A stretch of 64,000 nucleotides of DNA from Panacagrimonas sp052389915 (GTDB taxonomy: Bacteria > Pseudomonadota > Gammaproteobacteria > Nevskiales > Nevskiaceae): contig JBQTHL010000031.1 in NCBI GenBank assembly GCA_052389915.1, positions 1 to 64,000 on the forward strand, read 5' to 3'. The position numbers were made by a program, and so were the translations under genes. Below, piece after piece: positions 51,653 through 60,704 of the stretch. Position 1 is the stretch's first letter. Each line of letters begins with the position of its first letter. The notes below the pieces were generated by a model. It was not told the DNA's origin. It saw only the letters and a list, made by a program, of their open reading frames with translations, and did not search any database.

Positions 51653-52741
51653 ATGCAACAAAGCAGTCAGACGCGGATCGGAGTTCTTGCAATGGGCGTG
51701 CTGCTGGCACTAAGCGCCTGCGGCGGTGGCGGCGGGAGCCGCTCGGGTAGCGACCCGGAGCTGGATTTCTCGGGCGTCGACGCGGTGCTGGACGCACGGG
51801 CCTTGCAGCGTTACGCGTTTCAGATTTCGCTCGATGGCGACGTGGTGTACGAGCGCAGAAGCGCCGGAGACGAGCTTCGACCCACGTTCCTGATTGCATC
51901 GGCCAGCAAGGCGCTGGCGGCCGCGGCCCTGCTAACGCTGGTTCGGGACGACGGAACCGGGCTGAACCTGGACGCGCCGGTTTCGACCTACATCGGCAAT
52001 GTGATCGACTGGCCGCAGGGCAAGGCTGCGATAACCACCCGCATGCTGCTCAACCACACTTCGGGACTGGAAACCGAAAACGATTGCCTGGCCGACAACA
52101 TGGGCGATTTCCGCGCCTGCGTTCAGGCCATTGCGGACTCGCGGCTGGAAGCCGTACCCGGAACCGAATTTTCCTACGGCGGCGCCAGCTATCAGGTTGC
52201 CGGTCTGGTGGCCGAGGTCATCTCCGGAATGCCCTTCGATGCGTTCTTTCAGGCCAGCATCGCCAGCCCGGTCGGCATGTCCTCGACCCAATTCATAGGC
52301 AGCAATCCGCGCATCGCGGGCGGCGCCGTCTCCACGGCATCCGACTACCTGGCATTCATGCAGATGGTGATGGACGCGGGCCTCGTGGGCGACACCGAAA
52401 TCATCGCGCCTGAGCTTGCGATGCTGCTGCGCAGCAGCCAGACCGGGCAGCTCCGGCAGCGCGAATTGCCGCCCGGCGCCGGCGACACGACTTCCTTTGC
52501 GGGCTACAGCTTCGGCTGGTGGACCTCCACGCGCGAGGTCCTGATCGGGCTGAGCCGCGGCCCCGAAATCAGCGACCCCGGCGTGCTCGGCACGGTGCCG
52601 TGGATGGACTTCGACCGGCGTTACTCCGCCATTCTCCTGACCGAAGACGGCGTCAAGACCGGCATCGAGATCTGGGACGAATTGCGCCCCCAGATTCTGG
52701 TGCAACTGGTCGATCGGCCGTCGCCGCCGGCTAGTCCGTGA
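51653..52741 (+). CDS. Lipoprotein serine hydrolase (beta-lactamase/class C-like family)
   Basis: 362 residues. The lipobox LALSACGG marks a lipoprotein (lipidated Cys near residue 23) with a Gly-rich tether. The catalytic SxxK is SASK in IASASKALAAAAL, and the second motif is EFSYGGASYQ, a YGG variant of the usual YxN. A GTVPWMD segment near the end is shared with esterase-like S12 relatives. It is probably an esterase or amidase tethered to the membrane facing the periplasm. GAGGA supports the ATG at 51653. Its 3' end overlaps ilvD by 11 bases on the opposite strand. Confidence 0.82.
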   Translation: MQQSSQTRIGVLAMGVLLALSACGGGGGSRSGSDPELDFSGVDAVLDARALQRYAFQISLDGDVVYERRSAGDELRPTFLIASASKALAAAALLTLVRDDGTGLNLDAPVSTYIGNVIDWPQGKAAITTRMLLNHTSGLETENDCLADNMGDFRACVQAIADSRLEAVPGTEFSYGGASYQVAGLVAEVISGMPFDAFFQASIASPVGMSSTQFIGSNPRIAGGAVSTASDYLAFMQMVMDAGLVGDTEIIAPELAMLLRSSQTGQLRQRELPPGAGDTTSFAGYSFGWWTSTREVLIGLSRGPEISDPGVLGTVPWMDFDRRYSAILLTEDGVKTGIEIWDELRPQILVQLVDRPSPPASP

Positions 52742-54410
52742 CCGCTCCGCGCGCCGCGCTCGACACCACGCGCGCGTACTTGGCGAGCACACCGCGCGTG
52801 TAGCGCGGCGCGGGCTGCTTCCACGCGGCGCGACGCGTGGCGAGCACGGCGTCGTCCACATTGAGCTGGATCATCTGGCGCTTGGCGTCGATGGTGATGG
52901 AGTCGCCCTCCTCCACAAGCGCGATGGTGCCGCCCAGAAAAGCCTCGGGCGACACGTGCCCGACGACCATGCCCCAGGTGCCGCCGGAAAAGCGTCCGTC
53001 GGTGATGAAGCCCACGCTTTCGCCCAGACCCTTGCCGATGATCGCGCTGGTCGGCGCCAGCATCTCGCGCATGCCGGGTCCGCCCCTCGGGCCTTCGTAG
53101 CGGATCACCAGCACGTCGCCGGGCTTGATCTGGTCGCCCAGAATCGCGTCCATGCTTTCTTCTTCGGAATTGAACACGCGCGCCGGCCCGGTGATGACCG
53201 GGTTCTTCAGCCCGGTGATCTTGGCCACGCAACCCTCGGGCGAAAGATTGCCCTTGAGAATGGCCAGATGCCCCTGCGCGTACATGGGCTTGTCCCAGGG
53301 CCGGATCACGTCCTGATCGGTGCGCGGCGTTGCGGGCACGCGCTCAAGCGCTTCGGCCATCGTCTCGCCGGTCACGGTCAGCGCATCGCCGTGCAGCAGA
53401 CCGTGGGCGAGCAACATCTTCAAGACCTGCGGCACGCCGCCGGCCTTGTGGAAATCGGTTGCCACGTACTTGCCCGAGGGCTTGAGATCGCAAAGCACCG
53501 GTGTGCGCACGCGAATGGTCTCGATATCGTCAAGACCGAACTCCACACCCGCCGCATGCGCGATCGCCAGGAAATGCAGCACCGCGTTGGTCGATCCGCC
53601 GGTGGCCATGACCAGGGCGATCGCGTTCTCGATGCTCTTGCGCGTCACCACGTCACGCGGCTTGATCTGCTGGACCACCGCGTTGAACAGCACGCGCGCC
53701 GAATCGGCCACCGAGTCGGCCTTCTCACCATCCGGGCAGGCCATCTGCGAAGAACCGAGCAGGCTCATGCCGAGGGCCTCGAACGACGAGGACATGGTGT
53801 TGGCCGTGTACATGCCGCCGCAGGCGCCAGTCGAAGGACAGGCGTTGCGCTCGATGCCGTCCAAGTCTTCCTTCGACATGGTGCCGCCGTTGAACGCGCC
53901 CACCGCCTCAAAAGACGAGACCACCGTCAGCGCCACGCCCTTCCAGCTACCCGGCTTGATGGTGCCGGCGTAGCAGAACACCGAGGGGACGTTGAGACGC
54001 AGCATGCCGATCATCGCGCCCGGCATGTTCTTGTCGCAGCCACCCACCGCGAGCACGCCGTCCATGCACTGCGAGGACACCGCGGTTTCGATGGCGTCCG
54101 CAATCACCTCGCGCGACACCAGCGAATACTTCATGCCCTCCGTGCCCATCGAAATGCCGTCGGTGACGGTCGGAAAACCGAAGGTCTGCGGCATGGCCCC
54201 GATGGTTCGCAATGCTTCCTCGGCGCGCGACACCAGCGGCGCGATGCCGGCATTGCAGGGGTTCATGGTCGAATGCCCGCTGGCGATGCCGACGATGGGT
54301 TTCTCGAAATCGCCATCGCCGAATCCGACCGCGCGCAGCATCGCGCGATTGGGCGAGCGGGCCACACCGGCGGTGATGGTTTTCGAGCGGCGGTTCAGGG
54401 CTTCAGTCAT
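52731..54410 (-). CDS. ilvD: Dihydroxy-acid dehydratase
   Basis: 559 residues, the 2Fe-2S IlvD class. Cluster-binding Cys residues lie in NPCNAG, GGCDKNMPG and CPSTGACGGMYTANT, and the C-terminal GRFSGGTWGMVVGH is diagnostic. It dehydrates 2,3-dihydroxy-3-methyl acids in isoleucine and valine synthesis in the cytoplasm. It stands alone here with no other ilv gene. The 3' end overlaps the convergent serine hydrolase gene. Confidence 0.95.
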   Translation of the reverse strand: MTEALNRRSKTITAGVARSPNRAMLRAVGFGDGDFEKPIVGIASGHSTMNPCNAGIAPLVSRAEEALRTIGAMPQTFGFPTVTDGISMGTEGMKYSLVSREVIADAIETAVSSQCMDGVLAVGGCDKNMPGAMIGMLRLNVPSVFCYAGTIKPGSWKGVALTVVSSFEAVGAFNGGTMSKEDLDGIERNACPSTGACGGMYTANTMSSSFEALGMSLLGSSQMACPDGEKADSVADSARVLFNAVVQQIKPRDVVTRKSIENAIALVMATGGSTNAVLHFLAIAHAAGVEFGLDDIETIRVRTPVLCDLKPSGKYVATDFHKAGGVPQVLKMLLAHGLLHGDALTVTGETMAEALERVPATPRTDQDVIRPWDKPMYAQGHLAILKGNLSPEGCVAKITGLKNPVITGPARVFNSEEESMDAILGDQIKPGDVLVIRYEGPRGGPGMREMLAPTSAIIGKGLGESVGFITDGRFSGGTWGMVVGHVSPEAFLGGTIALVEEGDSITIDAKRQMIQLNVDDAVLATRRAAWKQPAPRYTRGVLAKYARVVSSAARGAVTD

Positions 54411-54565
54411 GGCTTGGCGTTCGGCTGGGCTGCGAAAATGCGGCCGGAAGGATACACCAGGGTTGGTCGGCGTCCGTTCGCGTCCTTATCTTCTTGCCGA
54501 CACGCAGCGGCGGCAACGGCGCCGGACCATTAGGCTGCGCGCACCGAGTGCAGGAGGAATCAGAA

Positions 54566-55915
54566 GTGACCGATGACCCGCCACGCCCGAGGCGTACGCT
54601 TCTGAGCCGGCTGCCGAAGATTCCGAAGATCCCCAAGATCCTGTGGCGCGACCTGGCGCAGTCGGTCGCGCCGGTGCTGCTGATCGGTGTGGTCGCGATA
54701 GCCCTGGCCATGCACTACGTGCGGCCGGCGCCGCCGAGCACGCTGGTCATCACCACCGGGCCCGAGGGGAGCACATTTCACCGCAATGCGGAGCGCTACA
54801 AGAAAATCATCGAGAGCAACGGCATCACGCTGGAGATCAGGACATCCGGCGGGTCCCTGGAAAATCTCGATCGGCTGACCGATCCGGATTCCGGCGTGGA
54901 CATTGGCTTTGTGCAGGGCGGCGTCAAGGCAGCCGGCGATACCGTCGACCTGGTCTCGCTGGGCAGCGTGTTCTACCAGCCGATCTCGATCTTCTACCGC
55001 AGTCCGAAGCCGCTGGGCCTGCTGTCCGAACTGAAGGGCAAACGCATCGTCGTCGGCGCCATGGGCAGCGGCACGGGCGTGCTCGCCCTGGACTTGCTCA
55101 AGGCCAACGGCATCGAACCGGGCGGCCCGACGGAGTTGCTCAACCTGAAGGCCGAGGGCGCCCGGCAGGCGCTGCTGGATCGGGAAGTCGATGCCATCTT
55201 TCTCAGCGGCGATTCGGCGGCGCCCGCCATCGTCCGCGAAATGATGCACTCCGAGGGCATCCGCCTGTACGACTTCAAGCAGGCCGACGGGTACGTGCGC
55301 CGCCTGCGATACCTGAAGAAGCTGCAAATACCCGCAGGCTCTTTCGACCTGGGAGAGAACCTGCCGGCCGAGCCGCTGAACATGCTCGCGCCCACGGTGG
55401 AATTGCTCGCGCGTCCCGGTCTGCATCCGGCGCTGTCCGATCTGCTGATCGAGGCCGCACGCGAAGTCAACAGCCGCGCCGGCATGTTCCAGGCCGCGGG
55501 CGAATTCCCCGCGCCCTTGCAACTCGACTATCCCATCAGCGACGACGCCGATCGCTTCTACAAGTCCGGCAAGACCATCTCGTACCGTTACCTGCCGTTC
55601 TGGCTCGCCAGCCTGCTGGATCGCACGCTGGTGGTGCTGGTGCCGCTGATCGTGGTGCTGATTCCGGCGCTGCGGCTGGTGCCCGTGCTGTACGGCTGGC
55701 GGATCACCAACCGCATCAACCACCGCTACGGCGAGGTGATGGCGCTGGAACGGGCGGCGCTCAGTCCGCTGACGCCGGACCAGAAAGCCGCGCTGATCGA
55801 GCGGCTGGGGGAGATCGAGAGATCGATCATCGGCGCCAAGATGCCGGAGGCCTATGCCGACCAGATCTACATCCTGCGCCGTCACATCAAGTTCGTGCGC
55901 GAGCGCCTGGCATAA
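54566..55915 (+). CDS. TAXI-type TRAP substrate-binding protein with two membrane segments
   Basis: 449 residues from a GTG start set by AGGAGG 8-13 bases upstream. An N-terminal helix (VAPVLLIGVVAIALAM, about 33-50) anchors the protein. The TAXI domain has TTGPEGSTFHRNAERYKKI, IRTSGGSLENLDRLTD and VGAMGSGTGVLALDLL. A second membrane stretch (LLDRTLVVLVPLIVVLIPAL, about 350-370) and a helical C-terminal tail follow. The usual DctQ/DctM membrane partners are absent, so it may work as an orphan binder or with a distant transporter. Confidence 0.82.
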   Translation: MTDDPPRPRRTLLSRLPKIPKIPKILWRDLAQSVAPVLLIGVVAIALAMHYVRPAPPSTLVITTGPEGSTFHRNAERYKKIIESNGITLEIRTSGGSLENLDRLTDPDSGVDIGFVQGGVKAAGDTVDLVSLGSVFYQPISIFYRSPKPLGLLSELKGKRIVVGAMGSGTGVLALDLLKANGIEPGGPTELLNLKAEGARQALLDREVDAIFLSGDSAAPAIVREMMHSEGIRLYDFKQADGYVRRLRYLKKLQIPAGSFDLGENLPAEPLNMLAPTVELLARPGLHPALSDLLIEAAREVNSRAGMFQAAGEFPAPLQLDYPISDDADRFYKSGKTISYRYLPFWLASLLDRTLVVLVPLIVVLIPALRLVPVLYGWRITNRINHRYGEVMALERAALSPLTPDQKAALIERLGEIERSIIGAKMPEAYADQIYILRRHIKFVRERLA

Positions 55916-56119
55916 GCTGCGGCCTGCTCGTGCCGGTTCGTCGGGCATCGAGCTGTTGATGTCGCTTGTCACCGGCGCCGCAGAGCGGCCGATTGCCACT
56001 GCGCCGCGGCGTGTAGCAGCCTACCGCTTAGGGATTCTCCGACTGTGAGCCCGCCCAAACCCTACCTAGGCTTCGGCTCAAGCGGAACTTTCGATCAGAA
56101 GAAACGAGGAGAGAAAAGC

Positions 56120-57064
56120 GTGGCGCTTGAAAAGAACAATGAAGCGGTTCGCCCTCGCGAAATCCGGCGAAGACTATGGTCTTCAACAGCGAGTTTGTTG
56201 TGCATCACACTGTTGTCGCCGAGCGCCTCCGCGGGCGAAGGTGGGTTATCCAACTTCCCCTACGGTGCGCAGACCACCTACGCGGCCTTTCTGCCGCCGC
56301 CCGGCACGACCAATTTTTTCGGCTATTCGCTGTTCTATACCGCCGACAGCGTGCGCGACGACAAGGGCGATCGCATTCCCGGCATCGAGGTGGACGTGAT
56401 CGCGGTGGCGCCGCGCCTGGTTCACACCTGGAAGCCCTTGTTTGCCGGCTTCAAGCTCAGCAGCGGCATCCTGATCGAAGGCCTGACCGCCAAGGTGAAG
56501 GTGCCGGGTGCTGAGGACAGGGCAGAGGGGCCGACACTGTGGGGTATCGAGCCCTTGTACCTCACCCGGTCGTTCGGCGCCTGGCACTTCCTCACCGGCG
56601 GAATCATCTATTTTCCCATCGGTTCGTACGAACGCAACGACATCGCCAACCACACGTTGAACTACCACTCTTACGCATACCAGGCGTCCACCACATGGAC
56701 GCCATCGCCGAAGTGGGACGTCTCGCTCAACGCGGCGGTGGAGTTCAAGGATCGCAACAAGGACAACCGCTACCGTTCGGGTACGCAGGCGGGGCTGACC
56801 TTTGGCGTAGGCCATCGGCCGTTCGAAAACCAGAAGTGGGATCTGGGCGTCAGCGGCTTCTACACGCAACAGTTGACCGACGACGAGATCGGGCGCCAGG
56901 AAACACCTAACGGCACACGCACGCGCAAGTTCGCCATCGGACCGAAGGCGGCGTACTTCTTCACGCCTGCCGTCGCGGTCGTCGCGCAGTGGCATCGCGA
57001 GACCAATGTACGCAATGCGCCCCAGGGCGATCTGTTCTGGCTGGAGTGCGCGATTCCGTTTTGA
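56120..57064 (+). CDS. Outer membrane protein, MetA-pathway phenol degradation-like
   Basis: 314 residues. The GTG at 56120 is backed by AGGAGAG; a signal peptide follows (ITLLSPSASAGEGG, after an unusually long n-region with RREIRRRLW-like basic residues). The mature chain shows FPYGAQTTYAAFLPPPGTTN and YSLFYTADSVRDDKG, followed by many strands ending in FWLECAIPF, as in SphA/MetA-type outer membrane proteins near aromatic pathways. It may serve uptake of aromatic or hydrophobic compounds. Confidence 0.75.
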   Translation: MALEKNNEAVRPREIRRRLWSSTASLLCITLLSPSASAGEGGLSNFPYGAQTTYAAFLPPPGTTNFFGYSLFYTADSVRDDKGDRIPGIEVDVIAVAPRLVHTWKPLFAGFKLSSGILIEGLTAKVKVPGAEDRAEGPTLWGIEPLYLTRSFGAWHFLTGGIIYFPIGSYERNDIANHTLNYHSYAYQASTTWTPSPKWDVSLNAAVEFKDRNKDNRYRSGTQAGLTFGVGHRPFENQKWDLGVSGFYTQQLTDDEIGRQETPNGTRTRKFAIGPKAAYFFTPAVAVVAQWHRETNVRNAPQGDLFWLECAIPF

Positions 57065-57135
57065 GGGCAGGCCTGTGGCCGGCATGGCCCGCTTTCGTCA
57101 AACAAGGATCACGCGACGCCTTGGCCTGGGATGCT

Positions 57136-57201
57136 GGATGCGCTTCGCTTATCCACGCTACCGGCCGGCGCAGCGTAGGTTGGATAAGCGCCAGCGCATC
57201 C
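57136..57201. repeat. Imperfect long palindrome
   Basis: ggatgcgcttcgcttatcca at the left is inverted at the right (ttggataagcgccagcgcat). Arms are about 26 bases with a few mismatches. It lies between the outer membrane protein and pirin genes, next to a family A repeat. Confidence 0.7.
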
Positions 57202-57214
57202 ACCGGGGACGGCT

Positions 57215-57252
57215 GCCCGCTCCTACGGAAGGAGCGGGCCATACCCGCGACC
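57215..57252. repeat. Palindromic repeat, family A
   Basis: gcccgctcct-acgga-aggagcgggc is a perfect 10-bp-arm hairpin at 57215-57239, followed by the family tail ccatacccgcgac. It is downstream of the pirin gene (minus strand) and could terminate it. Confidence 0.7.
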
Positions 57253-57258
57253 GTATTC

Positions 57259-58137
57259 TCAGGCTGCCTTGGCGAAATCTCCGCGCTGGTAGTCCTGGAT
57301 GGCCTGCTCGATTTCCTCTCGCGTGTTCATCACGAACGGACCGTATTGCACGATGGGTTCCCGCAGCGGCTTGCCGGCCAGCAGCAGCACGCGCGCACCC
57401 TCTGAGCCCACGGCGAGAACAACGCGGTCGCCAGCAGACAGCACACCCGCAGCCTGCCGCGGCAAGGCGCGAGCCTCGTCACCCACTCGGACATCACCCT
57501 CGTACGCGTAGACGAAGGCCGTATGACCCGCCGGAATCGGGTGCTCGAAGCTCGCGCCGGCCGGCAGCTCGATGTCGAAGTAGATCGGATCGGTGCTCAG
57601 CGACTTGCCGGGCGCGTTGATCGGCCCGCTCAAGCTCTGCTCGCCGAGCTTTGCCGTGCCGGCAATCACTTTCACGCGCCCGCCACCTGCCAAGGCCACG
57701 ACCGGAATGTTGCTCGCTGGAATGTCGCTGTAAGACGCAGGCCGCATCTTTTCGCTCGAAGGCAGGTTGATCCACAACTGGAAGCCGCGCATGCGACCGC
57801 TTTCCTGCAGCGGCATCTCGGAGTGGATCACGCCGCGACCCGCATTCATCCACTGCACGCTGCCAGGGCCGAGGTCGCCGACATTGCCCAGGTGATCGCG
57901 GTGCTGCATGCGGCCGTCGAGCATGTAGGTCACGGTCTCGAAGCCGCGATGCGGATGCGAGGGGAAACCGGCGATGTAGTCGCCCGGATTGTCCGTGCCG
58001 AATTCGTCGAGCATCAGGAAGGGATCTAGATAAAGCCCTCGCTGGCTGCCGATGCTACGGCGCAGTTTCACGCCCGCTCCGTCGGACGTGGGCACGGAGT
58101 TGATGATCTGCGCAAGCTGACGAGTCGTGGTGTTCAT
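57259..58137 (-). CDS. Pirin family protein
   Basis: 292 residues with two cupin domains. The first carries the metal motif FPSHPHRGFETVTYMLDG and HRDHLGNVGDLGPGSVQWM; the second has IPAGHTAFVYAYEGDVRVG. A C-terminal helix (EEIEQAIQDYQRGDFA) ends the chain. Pirins are iron-binding cupins; some bacterial members have quercetinase activity. AAGGAG supports the ATG at 58137. It follows azoR by 39 bases, a common pairing with a LysR regulator. Confidence 0.9.
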   Translation of the reverse strand: MNTTTRQLAQIINSVPTSDGAGVKLRRSIGSQRGLYLDPFLMLDEFGTDNPGDYIAGFPSHPHRGFETVTYMLDGRMQHRDHLGNVGDLGPGSVQWMNAGRGVIHSEMPLQESGRMRGFQLWINLPSSEKMRPASYSDIPASNIPVVALAGGGRVKVIAGTAKLGEQSLSGPINAPGKSLSTDPIYFDIELPAGASFEHPIPAGHTAFVYAYEGDVRVGDEARALPRQAAGVLSAGDRVVLAVGSEGARVLLLAGKPLREPIVQYGPFVMNTREEIEQAIQDYQRGDFAKAA

Positions 58138-58176
58138 GGAACTTGCTCCTTGAATCGGAAATTGCATGAGCGAAAT

Positions 58177-58779
58177 TTACGCGACCAGCCTTTCGATGGA
58201 ATCGTTGGCCTGCTCCAGCGAACGCAGCTTGCTTTCCGGGCTGATGGCCAGGCCCTCGGCATAGACGAATTCCACGTCCTCGATACCGATGAAGCGCAGG
58301 AAGTCGCGCACGTAGTTCGTCTGCGTATCCAGCGGCGTGCCGACGTACAGACCACCGCGCGCTGCGAAGACATAGGCCTTCTTGTTCTTGAGCAAACCTT
58401 CCGGACCGTTCGCGGTGTAGCGGAACGTTTCGCCCGAACGCGCGACGTGATCGAAGTAACTCTTGAGTTGCGAAGGCACGCCGAAGTTGTACATCGGCAG
58501 GCCGAACACGATCACGTCGGCGCGGCGCAGCTCGTCGATCAGCGTATCGGAGTAAGCGATCACGTCCTGCTGTTCGGCCGAGCGCGATTCGGCGGGCGTG
58601 GTGAAGGCGCTGAAGCGCCGCGCATCGAGATGCGGCACCGGGTCGCCGGCCACATCGCGCGTGACGATCTGAGCATCGGCGTGGCGTTCGCGGAACGCCG
58701 TCACGAAATGTTCGGCCAACTGGCTGGATTGGCCTTGTCCCGAGAACAGGCTGGTGTTGATCTGGAGCAGAGTGGTCAT
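58177..58779 (-). CDS. azoR: FMN-dependent NADH-azoreductase
   Basis: 200 residues of the flavodoxin-like AzoR family. The N-terminal TTLLQINTSLFSGQGQSSQL holds the FMN phosphate loop, LPMYNFGVPSQLKSYFDHV the isoalloxazine-binding segment, and AARGGLY a further FMN contact. AzoR reduces quinones and azo dyes by two-electron steps. It is divergent from a LysR gene, which probably controls it together with the pirin gene. Confidence 0.92.
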   Translation of the reverse strand: MTTLLQINTSLFSGQGQSSQLAEHFVTAFRERHADAQIVTRDVAGDPVPHLDARRFSAFTTPAESRSAEQQDVIAYSDTLIDELRRADVIVFGLPMYNFGVPSQLKSYFDHVARSGETFRYTANGPEGLLKNKKAYVFAARGGLYVGTPLDTQTNYVRDFLRFIGIEDVEFVYAEGLAISPESKLRSLEQANDSIERLVA

Positions 58780-58818
58780 GGCACATCTCCTATGGAGTGA
58801 AGGTGTGCGTATTAAAGG

Positions 58819-58833
58819 ATTGGACGATCCGAT
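58819..58833. promoter_or_regulatory. Possible LysR-type (T-N11-A) operator
   Basis: attggacgatccgat in the azoR/lysR divergent region is a near-palindrome with one mismatch and contains a T-N11-A core. LysR regulators bind such boxes near the promoters they control. This is an inference from position and shape. Confidence 0.4.
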
Positions 58834-58877
58834 AAAAAAGAACAATATTCAGCTCATACCTATCTAGCCATTCGATC

Positions 58878-59792
58878 ATGAGCGCGCCAAAAATCAGCCT
58901 CGAACAGTGGCGGGCCCTGATGGAGGTGGTCGATGCGGGCGGCTACGCCCAGGCGGCCGAGGCCCTGCACAAAAGCCAGTCGGCCGTGACCTACGCGGTC
59001 CAGAAGATCGAATCGATGCTCGGCGTGAAAGTGTTCGAGGTGCAGGGCCGCAAGGCGGTGCTCACGACGACGGGCAGCCTGCTCTATCGCCGCGCCAAGG
59101 CACTGCTCGACGAGGCCGCCAGCCTGGAGCGCGCAGCCGGTTCGTTGTCGGCCGGTTGGGAGGCCGAGATCCGGCTGGCGGTCGAAATCATTTTTCCGAC
59201 CGGCCTGCTGCTGCGCACGCTCTCGCGTTTTGGCGCAGAGAGCCCGCACACGCGCATCGAGCTGATCGAGTCCGTGCTCGGCGGCACGGCCGAATCCTTG
59301 CTCAAGGGCGAAGCCGACATCGCCATCGCGCCACAGGTGCCGCAGGGATTCTTCGGCGAACCGCTGATGCAGATGCGCATGCTGCTGGTCGCTGCGCCCG
59401 ATCACCCGCTACATCAACTCGGCAGGCCGCTGAGTCAATCCGACCTGCGCGCGCATCGACACCTGGTGGTACGCGATTCCGGCACCCAGCGCGGCAAGAC
59501 GCCGCTGAGCGTGGAAGCCAAGCAGCGCTGGACCGTGAGCCACATGGCTACTTCCATCCAGGCCCTGCGCATGGGGTACGGCTTCGCCTGGATGCCCGAG
59601 GACAAGATTCGCGAAGAATTGTTCGCCGGCACGCTCAAGCCGCTACCGATGAGCGGCGCGCAGGAACGCTTCGGCACGCTGTACCTGATCTATGCGGATC
59701 GCGACTATGCGGGTCCGGGAATTCTCAGGCTGGTGGAGTTGCTGCGAGAAAACGTCGCGCAGGAATGCGCGAACAGGAAGCCTTTGAAGTAA
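58878..59792 (+). CDS. LysR family transcriptional regulator
   Basis: 304 residues. The N-terminal winged helix-turn-helix is ISLEQWRALMEVVDAGGY followed by AQAAEALHKSQSAVTYAVQK; the effector domain starts near residue 92 (AEIRLAVEIIFPTGLLLRTL) and has the usual two-lobe order. It is divergent from azoR, so it probably activates azoR and the pirin gene in response to an electrophile or quinone. The ligand is unknown. Confidence 0.92.
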   Translation: MSAPKISLEQWRALMEVVDAGGYAQAAEALHKSQSAVTYAVQKIESMLGVKVFEVQGRKAVLTTTGSLLYRRAKALLDEAASLERAAGSLSAGWEAEIRLAVEIIFPTGLLLRTLSRFGAESPHTRIELIESVLGGTAESLLKGEADIAIAPQVPQGFFGEPLMQMRMLLVAAPDHPLHQLGRPLSQSDLRAHRHLVVRDSGTQRGKTPLSVEAKQRWTVSHMATSIQALRMGYGFAWMPEDKIREELFAGTLKPLPMSGAQERFGTLYLIYADRDYAGPGILRLVELLRENVAQECANRKPLK

Positions 59793-59807
59793 CGCGCCCA
59801 AACGGCG

Positions 59808-60212
59808 CTACCGTTTTGGCAGCGGCAGCACACGCAAGCCCGGCACTCGGCGAAACTCATCGAGATTGCCAGTCATCAGAGGCAAATCTAGGGTCAAGGC
59901 ATGAGCTGCGATCAGGAGATCGTTGGGACCGATCAGCTTTCCCGTCCGCCGTAACTGCGCTCGCAGACCGCCGTAGACTTGCGCGGCCTCTATGGGCCAG
60001 GGCAACACCGACAGTACGTCCAACAAAGCGGAGAGCGCTTCTCTGCCCGCCGCAGCCCGCTCCGAAAGGGCAATACAGAGCTCCAGTTCGGCGAGCACGA
60101 TAGAGCAGATGCCGGCGTGCCCTTCCGACCAGCTTGCGAGAATCCGTCGAACACCCCGCGGCTGATCCCGAATGAACCCGATGCAGGCGCTGGTATCCAG
60201 CAGCAAGCGCAT
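59808..60212 (-). CDS. vapC: PIN-domain toxin VapC
   Basis: 134 residues. The PIN acidic residues are visible in LLLDTSACIGFI (Asp6), SIVLAELELCIAL (Glu) and GPNDLLIAAHAL (Asp), with LMTGNLDEFRRVPGL at the end. VapC toxins are Mg-dependent ribonucleases, often cutting initiator tRNA or rRNA. The ATG at 60212 overlaps the vapB stop (TGATG). The toxin frame looks intact although its antitoxin gene is frameshifted. Confidence 0.9.
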   Translation of the reverse strand: MRLLLDTSACIGFIRDQPRGVRRILASWSEGHAGICSIVLAELELCIALSERAAAGREALSALLDVLSVLPWPIEAAQVYGGLRAQLRRTGKLIGPNDLLIAAHALTLDLPLMTGNLDEFRRVPGLRVLPLPKR

Positions 60213-60456
60213 CAAAGCTCGACCACCCGGTCATCCGGCGGGTCTTTCGGCACCTCGAAATCTGCGGTCAGACGAGGAGCGTTCCTGGCGTAATCCGCCC
60301 AATCCCTGTACTTGCGCGCACGCTTCGGTGTAAGGATCACGCGCTCTCCGTCGCGCTCAATGGTCACTTCATCGCAATCGAAGCGAAGCGAAAATCCTTG
60401 GGAATGCGCACGGCCTGGCTGCGCCCGGTGGTGAAGACTTTTGCGACGGCGGACAT
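60212..60456 (-). pseudogene. vapB: Frameshifted vapB antitoxin gene
   Basis: The ATG at 60456 opens a normal VapB start (AKVFTTGRSQAVRIPKDFRF, an AbrB-type DNA-binding fold), but the frame ends after 30 residues. In the other frame the rest of a VapB is intact: CDEVTIERDGERVILTPKRA and a tail ending PPDDRVVEL, stopping at 60212-60214 next to vapC. The cause is a 5-bp tandem duplication, plus-strand aagcg aagcg at 60381-60390; removing one copy joins the frames exactly into a 79-residue antitoxin. It may be a real mutation, a reversible slippage site or a sequencing error. Confidence 0.85.
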
Positions 60457-60639
60457 GGCAGTCTCGAAGTGATATACGGCAATGCCGATATCGTACCCCC
60501 AGCCATCGCTTGATTCGTCTACGCCGACCGCTCCATCAGAGCCAGCTGCACCGCGACGCGCTTTGTCGCGGGTCATGCGGATACTCGACGCCACGCAAGA
60601 AGGACGATCTCCACCGCCAGCCATGTTGGCTCTCGACTG

Positions 60640-60696
60640 TCGCGGGCATGGCCCGCTGCTATGGAATCCGCTTGTAGGAGCGTGCCATGCCCGCGA
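60640..60696. repeat. Palindromic repeat, family A
   Basis: tcgcgggcatggcccgctgc at the left and gtaggagcgtgccatgcccg at the right, spacer gaatccgct-like as in the copy at 43904, with two substitutions. It lies between the vapBC locus and the GST gene. Confidence 0.75.
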
Positions 60697-60704
60697 CCGA
60701 ACCT

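Noticed and set aside
57065..57258. Short plus-strand frames after the MetA-like outer membrane protein
   Set aside because: They consist of translated palindromic repeats.
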